Shown in pieces: positions 15,238-23,282 of a stretch of 64,000 nt of DNA. A program made the position numbers and the translations under genes. Position 1 is the first letter of the stretch; each line of letters opens with the position of its first letter. Origin of the DNA: Streptomyces shenzhenensis (GTDB taxonomy: Bacteria; Actinomycetota; Actinomycetes; Streptomycetales; Streptomycetaceae); assembly GCF_003688995.1 (NCBI RefSeq), contig NZ_PENI01000015.1, positions 141,683 to 205,682 of the forward strand, given 5' to 3'. Under the pieces are notes generated by a model. It saw only the letters and a list, made by a program, of their open reading frames with translations. It ran no database searches and was not told where the DNA came from.

Positions 15238-16032
15238 CTACGCGGGCACGGTGCGCCGGGCGTTGATCGCGACCCACAACGCGACCAGGTCGGCCCCCCG
15301 CCACGCCCTACGCCCCCGCTCGACGTCGACGGGCGCGGGGCACACGGACCCGGTTGAACAGGTCGCCACGGCGGCCCGCGGGTCCCCTCCGCCGTTGTGC
15401 ACGGTGATCATCCCGCCCTTGCAGAACGGGCACCGGTCGTCGAGCGTGAGCGTCCGCCCCTCGCGGCCGAGCGCACCCTCGACGCGGCGGCGCGCGGCGC
15501 CGGCCACGGCGGCTATCTGGTCGAGCAGGGGCGCCGGCGTGATCCGGAACAGCTCGCCGTCAAGCTCGGACAGGGCGCGGCCGGCGAGGTAGACGCACGC
15601 CCAATGCAGCCCGTGCGCGCGGGAACCGATGCGGTCGCCGATCCGGTCGGCGTCGTGCCTCCACTCCGCGGCCCGCACGGTGGGCAGGCTCCACAGTCGC
15701 GGGTCGTCGCGGTCGACGGTGCGCTGTACCTGCTCGGCGACGGCGTCGCACATGGCGAACAGGTCGGACTCGACGGCGAGGGCGGCGTCGAGCGCGCGCA
15801 GATTCGCCGGCGCGGGGTGCTCGCGCACGACCAGGGGCAGACGGCCGACGGTCGGCTCGTCGCCGGCGCGGTCGTCCGCGGCGAGCTGGTCGAGGAATCC
15901 GCGGCGCTCGTACGGCATCCACTCGGCCGGGCGCGGCGGTTCGGATATCGCGGCGAGCAGGTCGCCCCACTGCTCGCGGACGGCGGCGAGGTCGTCGGCG
16001 GCCTGCTGGCCCCGGTCGGTCGGGGTGTTCAT
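15238..16032 (-). CDS. Unknown phage protein with zinc-ribbon-like end
   Basis: A 264-residue protein, MNTPTDRGQQAADDLAAVRE and onwards, mostly helical, with a CPFC...CSTGSVC cysteine set near the C-terminus followed by a WRGADLVALWVAINARR helix. The ATG overlaps the stop of the upstream coiled-coil gene. Proteins with this ending are common in Streptomyces phages and plasmids. The role is unknown. Confidence 0.68.
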   Translation of the reverse strand: MNTPTDRGQQAADDLAAVREQWGDLLAAISEPPRPAEWMPYERRGFLDQLAADDRAGDEPTVGRLPLVVREHPAPANLRALDAALAVESDLFAMCDAVAEQVQRTVDRDDPRLWSLPTVRAAEWRHDADRIGDRIGSRAHGLHWACVYLAGRALSELDGELFRITPAPLLDQIAAVAGAARRRVEGALGREGRTLTLDDRCPFCKGGMITVHNGGGDPRAAVATCSTGSVCPAPVDVERGRRAWRGADLVALWVAINARRTVPA

Positions 16033-17153
16033 CGGGGCTGCTCCGGGGTGGTGACGAACTGGGCGGCCGGCACGTCGGCGGCGGCCCACTGGCGCATGTA
16101 GTCGGCGGCCTCGGCGACGGTGAGGGCCTGGCGGCCGGCCTGTACGAGCGGCAACTCGGCGGCCATGGCGGCGCGGTCGGCCTTGCGGTCGCGGCGGGCG
16201 GCGAGCCAAGCGGTCCGGTACCGGGTGGCGCGGTGCTCGGCGTCGAGGATGCGCTCGCCGGAACGCGTGAGCGTCTTCGCTGCGTACTTGGTGAGGTCGC
16301 CGAACGGCGTACCGGCCGGCCGGGCGAGGGCGGCGGCGAGGGCGCGGCGGTGCTGCTCGGCGGCGCGCTCTGATGTGGTGGCGGCCTCCTCGGCGGCGGC
16401 GAGGGCGACCTCGTGCTCGCGCTGCTGCTCGGCGAGGCGGGCCTCGACAGTGTCGGCGCGGTCGAGGATGCGGGCGTGCAGCCGTGCGGCGGCCGGGGAC
16501 AGGCCGTCGTGTTCGGCGACCGCGGCGAGGGCGTCGCCGAGTGTCTGGGCGTTGCGGACGCGGGCGAGGACGGCGAGCACCTGGTCGACGCGGTCGCACG
16601 CCCCGCGGTGCCGACGGCGTACCTCGGCGAGGGTCTGGTCGAGCACGTCGCCGCGGCGCTGCTCGCCCTCGATGCGGTCGCGTGCGGCGGCGAGCTGCTG
16701 CTCGGCGGCGGCCCGTTGGCGTTCGGCCTCGTTGCTGCACTGGTGCGCGGTGCGCGCTATCTCCTCGGCCTGCTCGGCGCGCTGCTTCCACGCGGTGGCG
16801 GCACTGTTGGCAAGGTGGATGGCGGCGGCGTCGCCCTGCTCCGTGTGCTGCTGCTCGGCGACGGCCTCGACGTGGCGGCGCTCGGCATCGACGGCGCGCT
16901 GTTCCAGTTCGCGTATGGCGGCGTCGGCTGCCTCGCGGTGGCGTTCGAGGGCCTGGGTTGTGCCGGCCATGGCGCGGCGGTTCTCGTCGGCGAGGCGCCG
17001 CTCTTGGTATACGTAGTCGCCGAGTAGAGCGGCCTCGGCAGGCGTCAGCCTGGCGCGGTGAGCGCGGGCGAGCAGGTTCGCGACGATGGCGCGGCGGTCG
17101 AGGCGGTCGAGGTTGCGGCCCTTGGGGGCGCGGGTGGTGGTGCGGGAGCTCAT
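16029..17153 (-). CDS. Coiled-coil phage protein
   Basis: A 374-residue protein. After a short basic N-terminus (RAIVANLLARAHRARLTPAE) almost the whole chain is Glu/Arg/Ala/Gln heptad-like coiled coil up to residue 280, then a short domain ending VAEAADYMRQWAAADVPAA. It is translationally coupled at both ends (ATGA). It could be a scaffold or nucleoid-type protein. Function unknown. Confidence 0.7.
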   Translation of the reverse strand: MSSRTTTRAPKGRNLDRLDRRAIVANLLARAHRARLTPAEAALLGDYVYQERRLADENRRAMAGTTQALERHREAADAAIRELEQRAVDAERRHVEAVAEQQHTEQGDAAAIHLANSAATAWKQRAEQAEEIARTAHQCSNEAERQRAAAEQQLAAARDRIEGEQRRGDVLDQTLAEVRRRHRGACDRVDQVLAVLARVRNAQTLGDALAAVAEHDGLSPAAARLHARILDRADTVEARLAEQQREHEVALAAAEEAATTSERAAEQHRRALAAALARPAGTPFGDLTKYAAKTLTRSGERILDAEHRATRYRTAWLAARRDRKADRAAMAAELPLVQAGRQALTVAEAADYMRQWAAADVPAAQFVTTPEQPR

Positions 17154-17362
17154 GTGGGCTGCTGCTCCTGGTCGGCGTCGTCGAGGGTGGGGTGAGCGAT
17201 GGGGGCGGGACGCGGCTGCTGCGCGAGGGTGAACAGGTCTCCGCCGTGGGCCTGGACGTCGGGCGGCTGCCGGTGTTTCCGCCGGCACTTCGGGCCGTAC
17301 CCGTCGGGCGAGGGCGCGGTGAGCGGGCGGCGGCACGCCCGGCACGCCCTGGCAGAGGTCAT
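17150..17362 (-). CDS. Small zinc-binding protein
   Basis: A 70-residue protein starting MTSARACRACRRPLTAP, then DGYGPKCRRKH. The CxxC-x(n)-GYGPKC pattern is the DUF6011-type zinc knuckle seen widely in actinobacterial phages and plasmids. ATG at 17362, overlapping the neighbour on both sides. Confidence 0.7.
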   Translation of the reverse strand: MTSARACRACRRPLTAPSPDGYGPKCRRKHRQPPDVQAHGGDLFTLAQQPRPAPIAHPTLDDADQEQQPT

Positions 17363-17592
17363 CGGGTGTGCCACAGTCGGCGGTTCTTGCGGCTGCCGTG
17401 GTGCGTCGAGTGGCCGAACGGCCGGCCGCACTGGGCGCAGCGTGAGGGACGGCGCAGCACGGGCCGGAACCAGTGGCGGGGGGCCATCCACTCGCCGACG
17501 GACTCGACGTGCTCGGCCTGCGGGCGCCCGCACCCCGAGTAGAGGCACGGGGCGCCCGTGTGGTCGGCACGGAACCAGTGGTCGCGGATCAT
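17359..17592 (-). CDS. Small Cys/His-rich protein
   Basis: A 77-residue protein with CLYSGCGRPQAEHVES and CAQCGRPFGHSTHH clusters and several Trp residues, probably binding zinc. It is coupled to the next gene by an ATGA-type overlap. No function is recognised. Confidence 0.62.
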   Translation of the reverse strand: MIRDHWFRADHTGAPCLYSGCGRPQAEHVESVGEWMAPRHWFRPVLRRPSRCAQCGRPFGHSTHHGSRKNRRLWHTR

Positions 17593-17675
17593 GCCTGGTC
17601 GTCCTCCGGGTACCGGCCGGGCTCGCTGGACAGGGCCCACGTGATCAGGCGGACGCTGGCGGCGGTGTGGGTCAC
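17589..17675 (-). CDS. Tiny coupled ORF, 28 residues
   Basis: GTG at 17675 overlaps the stop of the upstream gene (GTGA), and its own TGA overlaps the ATG of the next gene (ATGA). The product has one amphipathic helix (VTHTAASVRLITWALSS) and an acidic end. The exact double overlap is the main argument that it is translated. Confidence 0.45.
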   Translation of the reverse strand: MTHTAASVRLITWALSSEPGRYPEDDQA

Positions 17676-18403
17676 GGCTTGGCCTGGTCGGCTGCTGCGC
17701 CCTCGGCGAGGGCCTGCTCGTCGGCGAGGCCGTCGGCGTACGCGGTGACGATCTTCCGGGCGCCCTCGTAGCCGGTGAGCAGGCCGCGGGTCGACCGGGT
17801 GAGTCCCCATCGGGTCCGGGTGGCGCTGTAGTGGGCCTCGACCATGGCGGCGATCTGTCGGGCGTGTGCGGTGAGCAGTATTCGGGCAGTGGCGAGGGCC
17901 TGCTCGGGGGTGCAGTCGTCGGCGGCGGCGAGCAGGATGTCGCGCAGCGTGGCGAGCACCTGGTCGGCCTCGCCGGCGTTGAACGCGAGGGCTTCGCGCA
18001 CGTCGTCGACGGTGAGCGTGTCGGGCTCCTCGGCGGCCTGGTCCTGGTGCTCGTCGTCGGTGGCGCTTATGGCGGCGGCGACGTGGTCGAGCAGGGCGTC
18101 GAGGCCGGCGGGGCGCGGCGCCTTCCTCATGCCGCGGGTAAACGCGGGGCCAGCCTCGGCGGCGGCAGCGAGCAGGGCGGCGGCGGGGCCGTCGTGCACG
18201 GGGCACGGGCGGCCGGTGGCGAGGGCGGTCTCGCAACGGCCGGCCGGGCTGTCGAGGTCGGCGGCGATCTGGCGCAGCACGTCGGCGGCGACGGGGCGGG
18301 GGAGGTTCGTCGTGATCTTGGCCAGGCCGTCGTTCGGGACGGCGACGATCAGGCGGTGCGTGTCGAGGGAGGCGACGGCGACGGCGTCGGGAATGCGGGT
18401 CAT
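17672..18403 (-). CDS. Unknown helical phage protein
   Basis: A 243-residue protein, MTRIPDAVAVASLDTHRLIV and onwards. A short beta-rich start is followed by Ala/Leu/Asp-rich helices, with a C-x(9)-CPVH pair near residue 60-70. ATG at 18403 with GGAGG upstream. It lies in the early operon after SSB. Confidence 0.65.
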   Translation of the reverse strand: MTRIPDAVAVASLDTHRLIVAVPNDGLAKITTNLPRPVAADVLRQIAADLDSPAGRCETALATGRPCPVHDGPAAALLAAAAEAGPAFTRGMRKAPRPAGLDALLDHVAAAISATDDEHQDQAAEEPDTLTVDDVREALAFNAGEADQVLATLRDILLAAADDCTPEQALATARILLTAHARQIAAMVEAHYSATRTRWGLTRSTRGLLTGYEGARKIVTAYADGLADEQALAEGAAADQAKP

Positions 18404-18492
18404 GGCGTGGGCCCTCCGGGGTGTCAGTGGTGGGGTGTATTCGCGTGCGGGCGCGCGCATGAGCGGGCCCGCGTCCGGTCGCGGCGAGGGCA

Positions 18493-19017
18493 TCAGAAGG
18501 GGGGTTCGTTCACTGCGCTGCCCCATTGGCCTGCGGCGGTCTGGCCGTTGGCCCACGGGTCGCCCTGCGGGGTTCCGTACGGCTGCTGTGCGCCCTGCTG
18601 GCCGTATCCCTGGCTCTGTGCCTGGCCGTAGCCCTGCTGGCGGTTCTGGGCGCCGTTCTGCTTGGTGACGGCGGCGGTGGCGCGCAGCAGGGACACGGCG
18701 ACTTCGTCGGCCTGGATCTCGTACGACGACCGCTTGTTGCCCTCGCGGTCTTCGTACTGGCGCTGCTGGAGTCGGCCGACAACGATTACGCGGTCGCCGC
18801 GGCGGATGGATTCGGCGACGTGCTCGGCCTGCTGGCGCCACACGGCCACGCTGAGGAACAGCGGGTCGCCGTCCTTCCATTCGTTGGTCTGGCGGTCGAG
18901 GGTGCGGGGGGTGTTGGCCATGCGGAAGTTCGCGACGGCGGCGCCGGACGGGGTGAACTTCAGCTCGGGGTCGGCAACGACGTTGCCGGAAAAGGTGATG
19001 ACGGTTTCGCCTGCCAT
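18493..19017 (-). CDS. ssb: Single-stranded DNA-binding protein
   Basis: A 174-residue SSB. The OB-fold covers residues 1-110 (GETVITFSGNVVADPELKFT, then FLSVAVWRQQAEHVAESI and GDRVIVVGRLQQRQYED). A Gln/Gly-rich linker and the short end NEPPF follow, where cellular SSBs end in an acidic DDDIPF-type tip, so interaction with host partners may differ. The start overlaps the TAA of the HNH gene by one base. It serves phage DNA replication or recombination. Confidence 0.93.
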   Translation of the reverse strand: MAGETVITFSGNVVADPELKFTPSGAAVANFRMANTPRTLDRQTNEWKDGDPLFLSVAVWRQQAEHVAESIRRGDRVIVVGRLQQRQYEDREGNKRSSYEIQADEVAVSLLRATAAVTKQNGAQNRQQGYGQAQSQGYGQQGAQQPYGTPQGDPWANGQTAAGQWGSAVNEPPF

Positions 19018-19502
19018 TACGCGGCGGTCCTCTCGGTGTGGGTGGTGGTGGTCGGGGTGGTCCGTCGGCCACGGGTGCGGGCGCAGACACGGCACTTGCG
19101 CATGCCGTTGGGGTGCGATGCGGGGTAGCTGATGTGGACGACCGCGGGGTCGGTGAGGTCGTGGCCGTTCACGCACGTAGTGCGGCGGGCGTTGACGGCC
19201 GACGGGCCGGTCGAGCGCAGGACGTTGGTCCGGTGGTCGACGGGTTCGAGGTGGTCGTCGGCGACGCACCGGCGGACGCTGCACAGGTGGTCGAGTTCAA
19301 GGCCGACGTCTATCGGGCCGCGCTTGTGCTCGTAGCCGTAGCGGTGGGCGGAGACGTGGCGGCCGTCAACCCAGAAGCGGCCGTAGCCGTCGCGGTCGAG
19401 GCTGGTCTCGGGCCAGAGCAGGCAGGGCGTCGAAAGGCCGGCGGGGATGGGCCCGGTGGTCGTCTTGGCGGCGAAGCGCTCGGCTGGGCTGGGCCGTTCC
19501 AT
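19017..19502 (-). CDS. HNH endonuclease
   Basis: A 161-residue protein with the homing-type HNH core LELDHLCSVRRCVADDHLEPVDHRTN (split here: ELDHLC, RRC, HLEPVDHRTN) and a second zinc-like set CVNGHD...CRVCARTRG. ATG at 19502 with GGAGG upstream. It is the first gene after the operator at 19571-19589. It may be a free-standing homing nuclease or an early phage nuclease. Confidence 0.88.
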   Translation of the reverse strand: MERPSPAERFAAKTTTGPIPAGLSTPCLLWPETSLDRDGYGRFWVDGRHVSAHRYGYEHKRGPIDVGLELDHLCSVRRCVADDHLEPVDHRTNVLRSTGPSAVNARRTTCVNGHDLTDPAVVHISYPASHPNGMRKCRVCARTRGRRTTPTTTTHTERTAA

Positions 19503-19570
19503 CGGGATGTGCCTCCGGGCGGGATGTAGGACGCAGCTTGCGGAAGATTCACGCGCAAGCGGTTGCAATC

Positions 19571-19589
19571 CACTCGTGCGTGAAACGTA
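19571..19589. promoter_or_regulatory. Operator-like site matching the immunity region
   Basis: CACTCGTGCGTGAAACGTA differs by one base from the sequence at 25614-25632 in the repressor/Cro intergenic region. It stands about 70 bases upstream of the HNH-SSB transcription unit. Confidence 0.7.
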
Positions 19590-19637
19590 GCACAGGGGGG
19601 GCACCCTGGGTTTTTGACGGTGTGCCCCTCCGTGGCG

Positions 19638-19778
19638 CTACGCGGTGGGGCTGAGGGTCCATCCTTCGGCGAGTAGTTCGGCCTCGATGCGGGCGACGAC
19701 TTCCTCGGCCTGCTCGACCTGGTCGCGCTGGGCGTCCTCGATGGCGGCCCGTACAACGGCGATGGCGGCCGGGGTCAT
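19638..19778 (-). CDS. Small helical phage protein
   Basis: A 46-residue protein, MTPAAIAVVRAAIEDAQRDQ and onwards, one long amphipathic helix rich in Glu and Ala. Its ATG overlaps the upstream stop (ATGA). It is the last gene before the operator at 19571-19589. Function unknown. Confidence 0.6.
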   Translation of the reverse strand: MTPAAIAVVRAAIEDAQRDQVEQAEEVVARIEAELLAEGWTLSPTA

Positions 19779-20335
19779 CGCTGGGCCCCGGTGATGTGCC
19801 GGGCGCGCTGCCGGTGTTCGGGCCGGACAATCGTCGGCGGGCTCATCAAGGCGCGGGCGTGCTGGCGGGCTTCTGCGGCGAGGCGGCGTCGGCGGGCGTC
19901 GGCCTCGGCCTGCTCGCGGGCGGCCTGCTCCGCGGCGCGGCGCTCGCCCTCGGCGCGGGCGTCCATCCATGCGAGCCACGTCCGGTGACGGTCCTCGGTG
20001 TCCGGCCGGTATCCGGCCGGGGTCGGCGGGTGGCCGGCGGCGGCGAGCTGCTGCTCGGCGGCGCGCTCGGCGAGCAGGGCGGCGCCGTCGACCTCGCGCA
20101 CCGTGCGCCACCGGTCCCAACCTTCGTGCTCCTGGAAGATCACGTATGCGCCCTTGTCGGCAAGCTCGACCACCTTCCGGCGGGCGCGCTTCTTGTCCGA
20201 CGTCCGGATCACGACCGGGGCGTCGGGCCGGTGGTCCCAACTGGCCTCGACACGCCACGACGTGACGTTCTTCGTCCGATCGGTGGGCACGGCCTTACGG
20301 CGGTGGGTGCGGGCCTGCTTCGGGGTCGGGCTCAT
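19775..20335 (-). CDS. Unknown phage protein with basic coiled coil
   Basis: A 186-residue protein. The N-terminus is basic (SPTPKQARTHRRKAVPTDR). A compact beta/alpha part follows (NVTSWRVEASWDHRPDAPVV and VVELADKGAYVIFQEHEGWD), then an Arg/Ala/Glu coiled coil. It is coupled to both neighbours by overlapping start and stop codons. No family is recognised. Confidence 0.65.
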   Translation of the reverse strand: MSPTPKQARTHRRKAVPTDRTKNVTSWRVEASWDHRPDAPVVIRTSDKKRARRKVVELADKGAYVIFQEHEGWDRWRTVREVDGAALLAERAAEQQLAAAGHPPTPAGYRPDTEDRHRTWLAWMDARAEGERRAAEQAAREQAEADARRRRLAAEARQHARALMSPPTIVRPEHRQRARHITGAQR

Positions 20336-21054
20336 GCGTGTGCCTCCTGGCGGTTGCGGCGGGCGAGGTACGCCGCGGTGGCGTCCTCGACGCGGCACGG
20401 GTGCGGCTTGCTGCTTGCGCGGTAACGGGTTTGCTGGTTGCGGGGGTTGATGGCGCGGCGACGGCACGGCTCGCCCTCCGGGGCGTTGCACCACGTGCAA
20501 GCGACGGTGAGCGGGTCGGGGGCGTCCTCGCGGGCCAGGCGCTCCCGCTCGGCGCGCTGCGGCCGGTACCGGGCGAGGGCCTGGGCGACGGTGGGCGGCA
20601 TGTACTCGCCGAGTGCGGCGAGGCGGCGCTCGACCTCGGCGGCGGCCGGGCCCGCGGTGAGAGCGCGGTGCGTGGTCGGGGCCCGCTGGCCGGACGCGAC
20701 GGCGAGTCGTTCGCGGCGCAGGGCAGCGACGTAGGCGTTCCCCGTGTCGTCGTCGGGGTCGATTTCCGGGTGTGCGGTCGGCTCGAACGTGCCCACGTGC
20801 CGGGACATGGTGTTGGCCTTGTGGGCGTGCCACGGGCGGGACACGTCCGACGGCTGGATGCGGTACGGGCTGCGGGCGATGTGGTCGCGGGCGGTGCGGG
20901 CGGCGTCCCACCCGTGGGCGGTCGCCGGTACGTCGCTGAGCAGGTCGCACCACTGGGCGAGGCGGTCGGCGGCGGCGGCCTGGTCGTCGAGGGCGAGCCG
21001 GGGGTCGAGCTTGACGACGTAGGCGAGCAGGGCGGCGACTTCGCGGGGGGTCAC
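20332..21054 (-). CDS. Unknown early protein with zinc-knuckle-like cluster
   Basis: A 240-residue protein, VTPREVAALLAYVVKLDPRL and onwards. The first 90 residues resemble the small domain found next to replication proteins in Streptomyces phages (RIQPSDVSRPWHAHKAN). A CTWCNAPEGEPCRRR cluster lies near residue 190. GTG at 21054 overlaps the stop of the replication-initiator-like gene. It may act with that protein in replication, by context only. Confidence 0.65.
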   Translation of the reverse strand: MTPREVAALLAYVVKLDPRLALDDQAAAADRLAQWCDLLSDVPATAHGWDAARTARDHIARSPYRIQPSDVSRPWHAHKANTMSRHVGTFEPTAHPEIDPDDDTGNAYVAALRRERLAVASGQRAPTTHRALTAGPAAAEVERRLAALGEYMPPTVAQALARYRPQRAERERLAREDAPDPLTVACTWCNAPEGEPCRRRAINPRNQQTRYRASSKPHPCRVEDATAAYLARRNRQEAHA

Positions 21055-22001
21055 TGCTGGGCCTCCATGGCGGCGAGGGCCTGGGCGAGGTAGTCGGCGG
21101 ACTGGGCGACGCGGCCGGATCCGGTGGTGCCGGGGAACGGGACGACGTTCGAGCCGCGGGCGGGAGCGGCCGGGGCGGCGGCCGGGACGGTGCCGGGCGG
21201 TGGGGCGGGCGGTAGGGCCTGCCACGCCCGCAGGAAGTACCGGGCGTGGGCGACGCCGTTCCGGGCCCGCTGGGCGGCCTGTACGGCGGCGGTGGCGAGC
21301 ATGTCGGCGCCGCATTTCTTGATCAGCGCGTCGACGGTGAACCACTCAGCGGGGGTGAGAGTCCACGCGGGGTATATCCGGGCGGCACTGATCTGGTCGA
21401 CGAGGGGGCGGGCGAAGTCGGGGATCACGGCGACGTCGTCACGGGCGCGCCTACTCTCTCCTTCATTCATTCGTTCAAATGCTTTAAAGGAAGCCCGCGC
21501 GCGCGTAACACGCTCTTCGGGGTGCTCGTGCCACAGCGCTAGGGGACCGGATTCCGGCCCGGTAGAGGGGCCGAGATTCGGCCCCTTAGCGGCTAGGGGG
21601 CCGAAATCCGGCCCCTGGGTTTCCGGGGCCTGCTCTAGGGGGCCGGATTTCGGCCCGGTAGGGCTTAGGGGGCCGAGATTCGGCCCGGTAGAGGGGCCGG
21701 ATTCCGGCCCGGTAGCGTCGGCAGTGCGGGCGTACCCGACGGCTCCGGGGATGACGTACTTCGTTGCGCGGCTGCCTTTGGCGGGCTCCTCCTCGACCAG
21801 TTCGCCACTGGCGAGGGCAGCGTCGACGGCGGCCCGCGCGGTCGAGCGGCCGACGTTCAGGCGGCGCATGAACTCGGCCGTACCCATGCGCGCGGTGGCG
21901 TCCGGGCCGGTCGCTGCATCGGCGACGGCGAGCAGGACCAGGCGGGCGTTCCCGCGCGATTTCGCGCGGGTCCACACCCAATCCATAGCGTCGAGGGTCA
22001 C
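21051..22001 (-). CDS. Replication-initiator-like HTH protein carrying internal palindrome array
   Basis: A 316-residue protein from GTG at 22001. Residues 1-90 form a winged-helix-type domain (RLVLLAVADAATGPDATARM..MRRLNVGRSTARAAVDAALA). Residues 95-155 are a low-complexity GP-rich linker encoded by the array at 21542-21710. The C-terminal domain (YPAWTLTPAEWFTVDALIKK..NGVAHARYFLRAW) is DnaD-like in type. An HTH, a linker containing repeats, and a partner-binding C-terminus follow the layout of lambda O, so an initiator role is inferred. There is no helicase loader next to it. Confidence 0.7.
   Translation of the reverse strand: MTLDAMDWVWTRAKSRGNARLVLLAVADAATGPDATARMGTAEFMRRLNVGRSTARAAVDAALASGELVEEEPAKGSRATKYVIPGAVGYARTADATGPESGPSTGPNLGPLSPTGPKSGPLEQAPETQGPDFGPLAAKGPNLGPSTGPESGPLALWHEHPEERVTRARASFKAFERMNEGESRRARDDVAVIPDFARPLVDQISAARIYPAWTLTPAEWFTVDALIKKCGADMLATAAVQAAQRARNGVAHARYFLRAWQALPPAPPPGTVPAAAPAAPARGSNVVPFPGTTGSGRVAQSADYLAQALAAMEAQQ
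21542..21710. repeat. Array of six ~18-bp palindromes (candidate replication origin iterons)
   Basis: Six palindromic units GGGGCCG[GA][ATG]AT[TC][CT]CGGCCC or close variants start at 21542, 21567, 21596, 21638, 21668 and 21693. Centre-to-centre steps are 24, 30, 42, 30 and 24 bases, which is mirror-symmetrical. They encode GP[ENKD][SLF]GP peptides in the initiator-like gene. Confidence 0.85.
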
Positions 22002-22094
22002 GGGGGTCGCTCCTGTCGTGCTGGGGCCCGGGGCGAGAGCGGGGCCTCGCCCCGGGTGGCCGGTTGCTTGTAGTACGTCGTCGGCCGATTTCTG

Positions 22095-22229
22095 TTACAC
22101 GTGGCGGCGGTGGGTGCGGGCGGGCTGGTGGTCGTCGCACTTCCAGCCGCACGGGTAGAACCGGGCGGGCCGGGCGTGGCACCGGGGGTTGCCGTGCTCG
22201 CAGGACGGCGGCGGCTTGTCGTCGCTCAC
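22095..22229 (-). CDS. Small Cys/His-rich protein, 44 residues
   Basis: GTG at 22229 overlaps the stop of the upstream gene (GTGA) and the ORF ends at TAA 22095. The product has C-x-H-x(4)-C-x-H and YPCGWKCDDHQ clusters, suggesting one zinc site. Similar small proteins occur in actinophage early regions. No function is known. Confidence 0.6.
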   Translation of the reverse strand: MSDDKPPPSCEHGNPRCHARPARFYPCGWKCDDHQPARTHRRHV

Positions 22230-22606
22230 CAGGGGGCGGCCGTCGCGGCGGTGTGCTCGGCGCGGCCGTGGGCGAGCATGTCGTCGCCGAGCGGCTGCCC
22301 GGCCTTGGTGAGCGTGGCGAGCAGGTCGGCCGGGGTCGGGTCGTCTCCGGCGTCGGCGGCGGCAACGTGGCAGGCGACGGCGAGCCGGGTGTCGGTGTGG
22401 GCGTCCTCGGCGGCGAGCAGGCGGCGGGAGACGGCGAGCAGGGCGCGGGCCAGGCTCAGCGCAGTAGCGCGCGGCGGGATGTCGTTGCTGCGGAGCGTCT
22501 TGCGGGCGAGGGCGGCGGCGTTGGTGACGTCGGCGAACGTCGCCGGGGTGATGCCTCGGGTGTAGTCGTCGAGGTCGTACCGGTCGCGCGGGTGGATCTG
22601 GTCCAT
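22226..22606 (-). CDS. Unknown helical early protein
   Basis: A 126-residue protein, MDQIHPRDRYDLDDYTRGIT and onwards, all-helical, with Ala-rich repeats of R-x-L-L-A. ATG at 22606 with GGAGACATCCCC upstream. The stop is coupled to the next gene. No family is recognised. Confidence 0.65.
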   Translation of the reverse strand: MDQIHPRDRYDLDDYTRGITPATFADVTNAAALARKTLRSNDIPPRATALSLARALLAVSRRLLAAEDAHTDTRLAVACHVAAADAGDDPTPADLLATLTKAGQPLGDDMLAHGRAEHTAATAAPW

Positions 22607-22664
22607 GGGGATGTCTCCGGTGTGCGGGCCCGCCCCGTGGGAGGGGCGGGCCGTAGAACGGGGG

Positions 22665-23282
22665 TCAGGCGGCGGGGGCGTCCGCGGCCGGGGCCTCAAT
22701 CGCGAGGGGCGTGTCGAGGTCGAGGCGCTGCTCGGCGAGGGCTTCGGCGACCAGCTCGCGGCCGTTGAGCGGCTGCCGTTTGCTGGCGCGGCTGAAGGTC
22801 CACCGGTAGTAGCGGGACCTGACGGGCTGGATCCGCACGCCGGGTACGTCGTGGATCACTCCGGACATGGGGTCGGCGTACTGCGGAGCGCCGGCCGCGT
22901 CGACGGCGGCGAGCACCAGGTCGCGGAACACCGAGTCGATGACGACTTCGGTCCGGGCCGGAATGATCCGGAAGTCGAAGTGCTCGGCGAAGTTGTCACG
23001 CACCCACGCCTCGAACGCCTCACGGTCGGTCACCTTGGCTTCGGCCGTGCCGCCGACGCGGGTCACGGTGGCGAACTGGGTGTCGTCGTCGAGGGCGACG
23101 TCGGACTTCGTGGACTTCACGGCCTTGTACTGCTGGTCAAGCAGGCGAGCGGCCTCGCGATTGACGTCCTCGAACAGCTCGTTGGCGGCGTCGAGGCGGG
23201 CCTGCATCGCCTGTCGGCGGCGCAGGACGGCGGCGAGGTACCCGGGGTCGACGGGCTCGGGCTTCTTCTCGACGTCGCTCAC
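22665..23282 (-). CDS. Phage protein adjacent to ERF, unknown
   Basis: A 205-residue protein, VSDVEKKPEPVDPGYLAAVL and onwards. It has an N-terminal helix pair and a TQFATVTRV..AKVTDREAFEAWV domain followed by a helix FRDLVLAAVDAAG. GTG at 23282 overlaps the ERF stop. The combination of a short coiled coil and an alpha/beta middle recalls Gam/gp157-type partners of recombination systems, but no signature is clear. Context suggests a role with ERF. Confidence 0.62.
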   Translation of the reverse strand: MSDVEKKPEPVDPGYLAAVLRRRQAMQARLDAANELFEDVNREAARLLDQQYKAVKSTKSDVALDDDTQFATVTRVGGTAEAKVTDREAFEAWVRDNFAEHFDFRIIPARTEVVIDSVFRDLVLAAVDAAGAPQYADPMSGVIHDVPGVRIQPVRSRYYRWTFSRASKRQPLNGRELVAEALAEQRLDLDTPLAIEAPAADAPAA

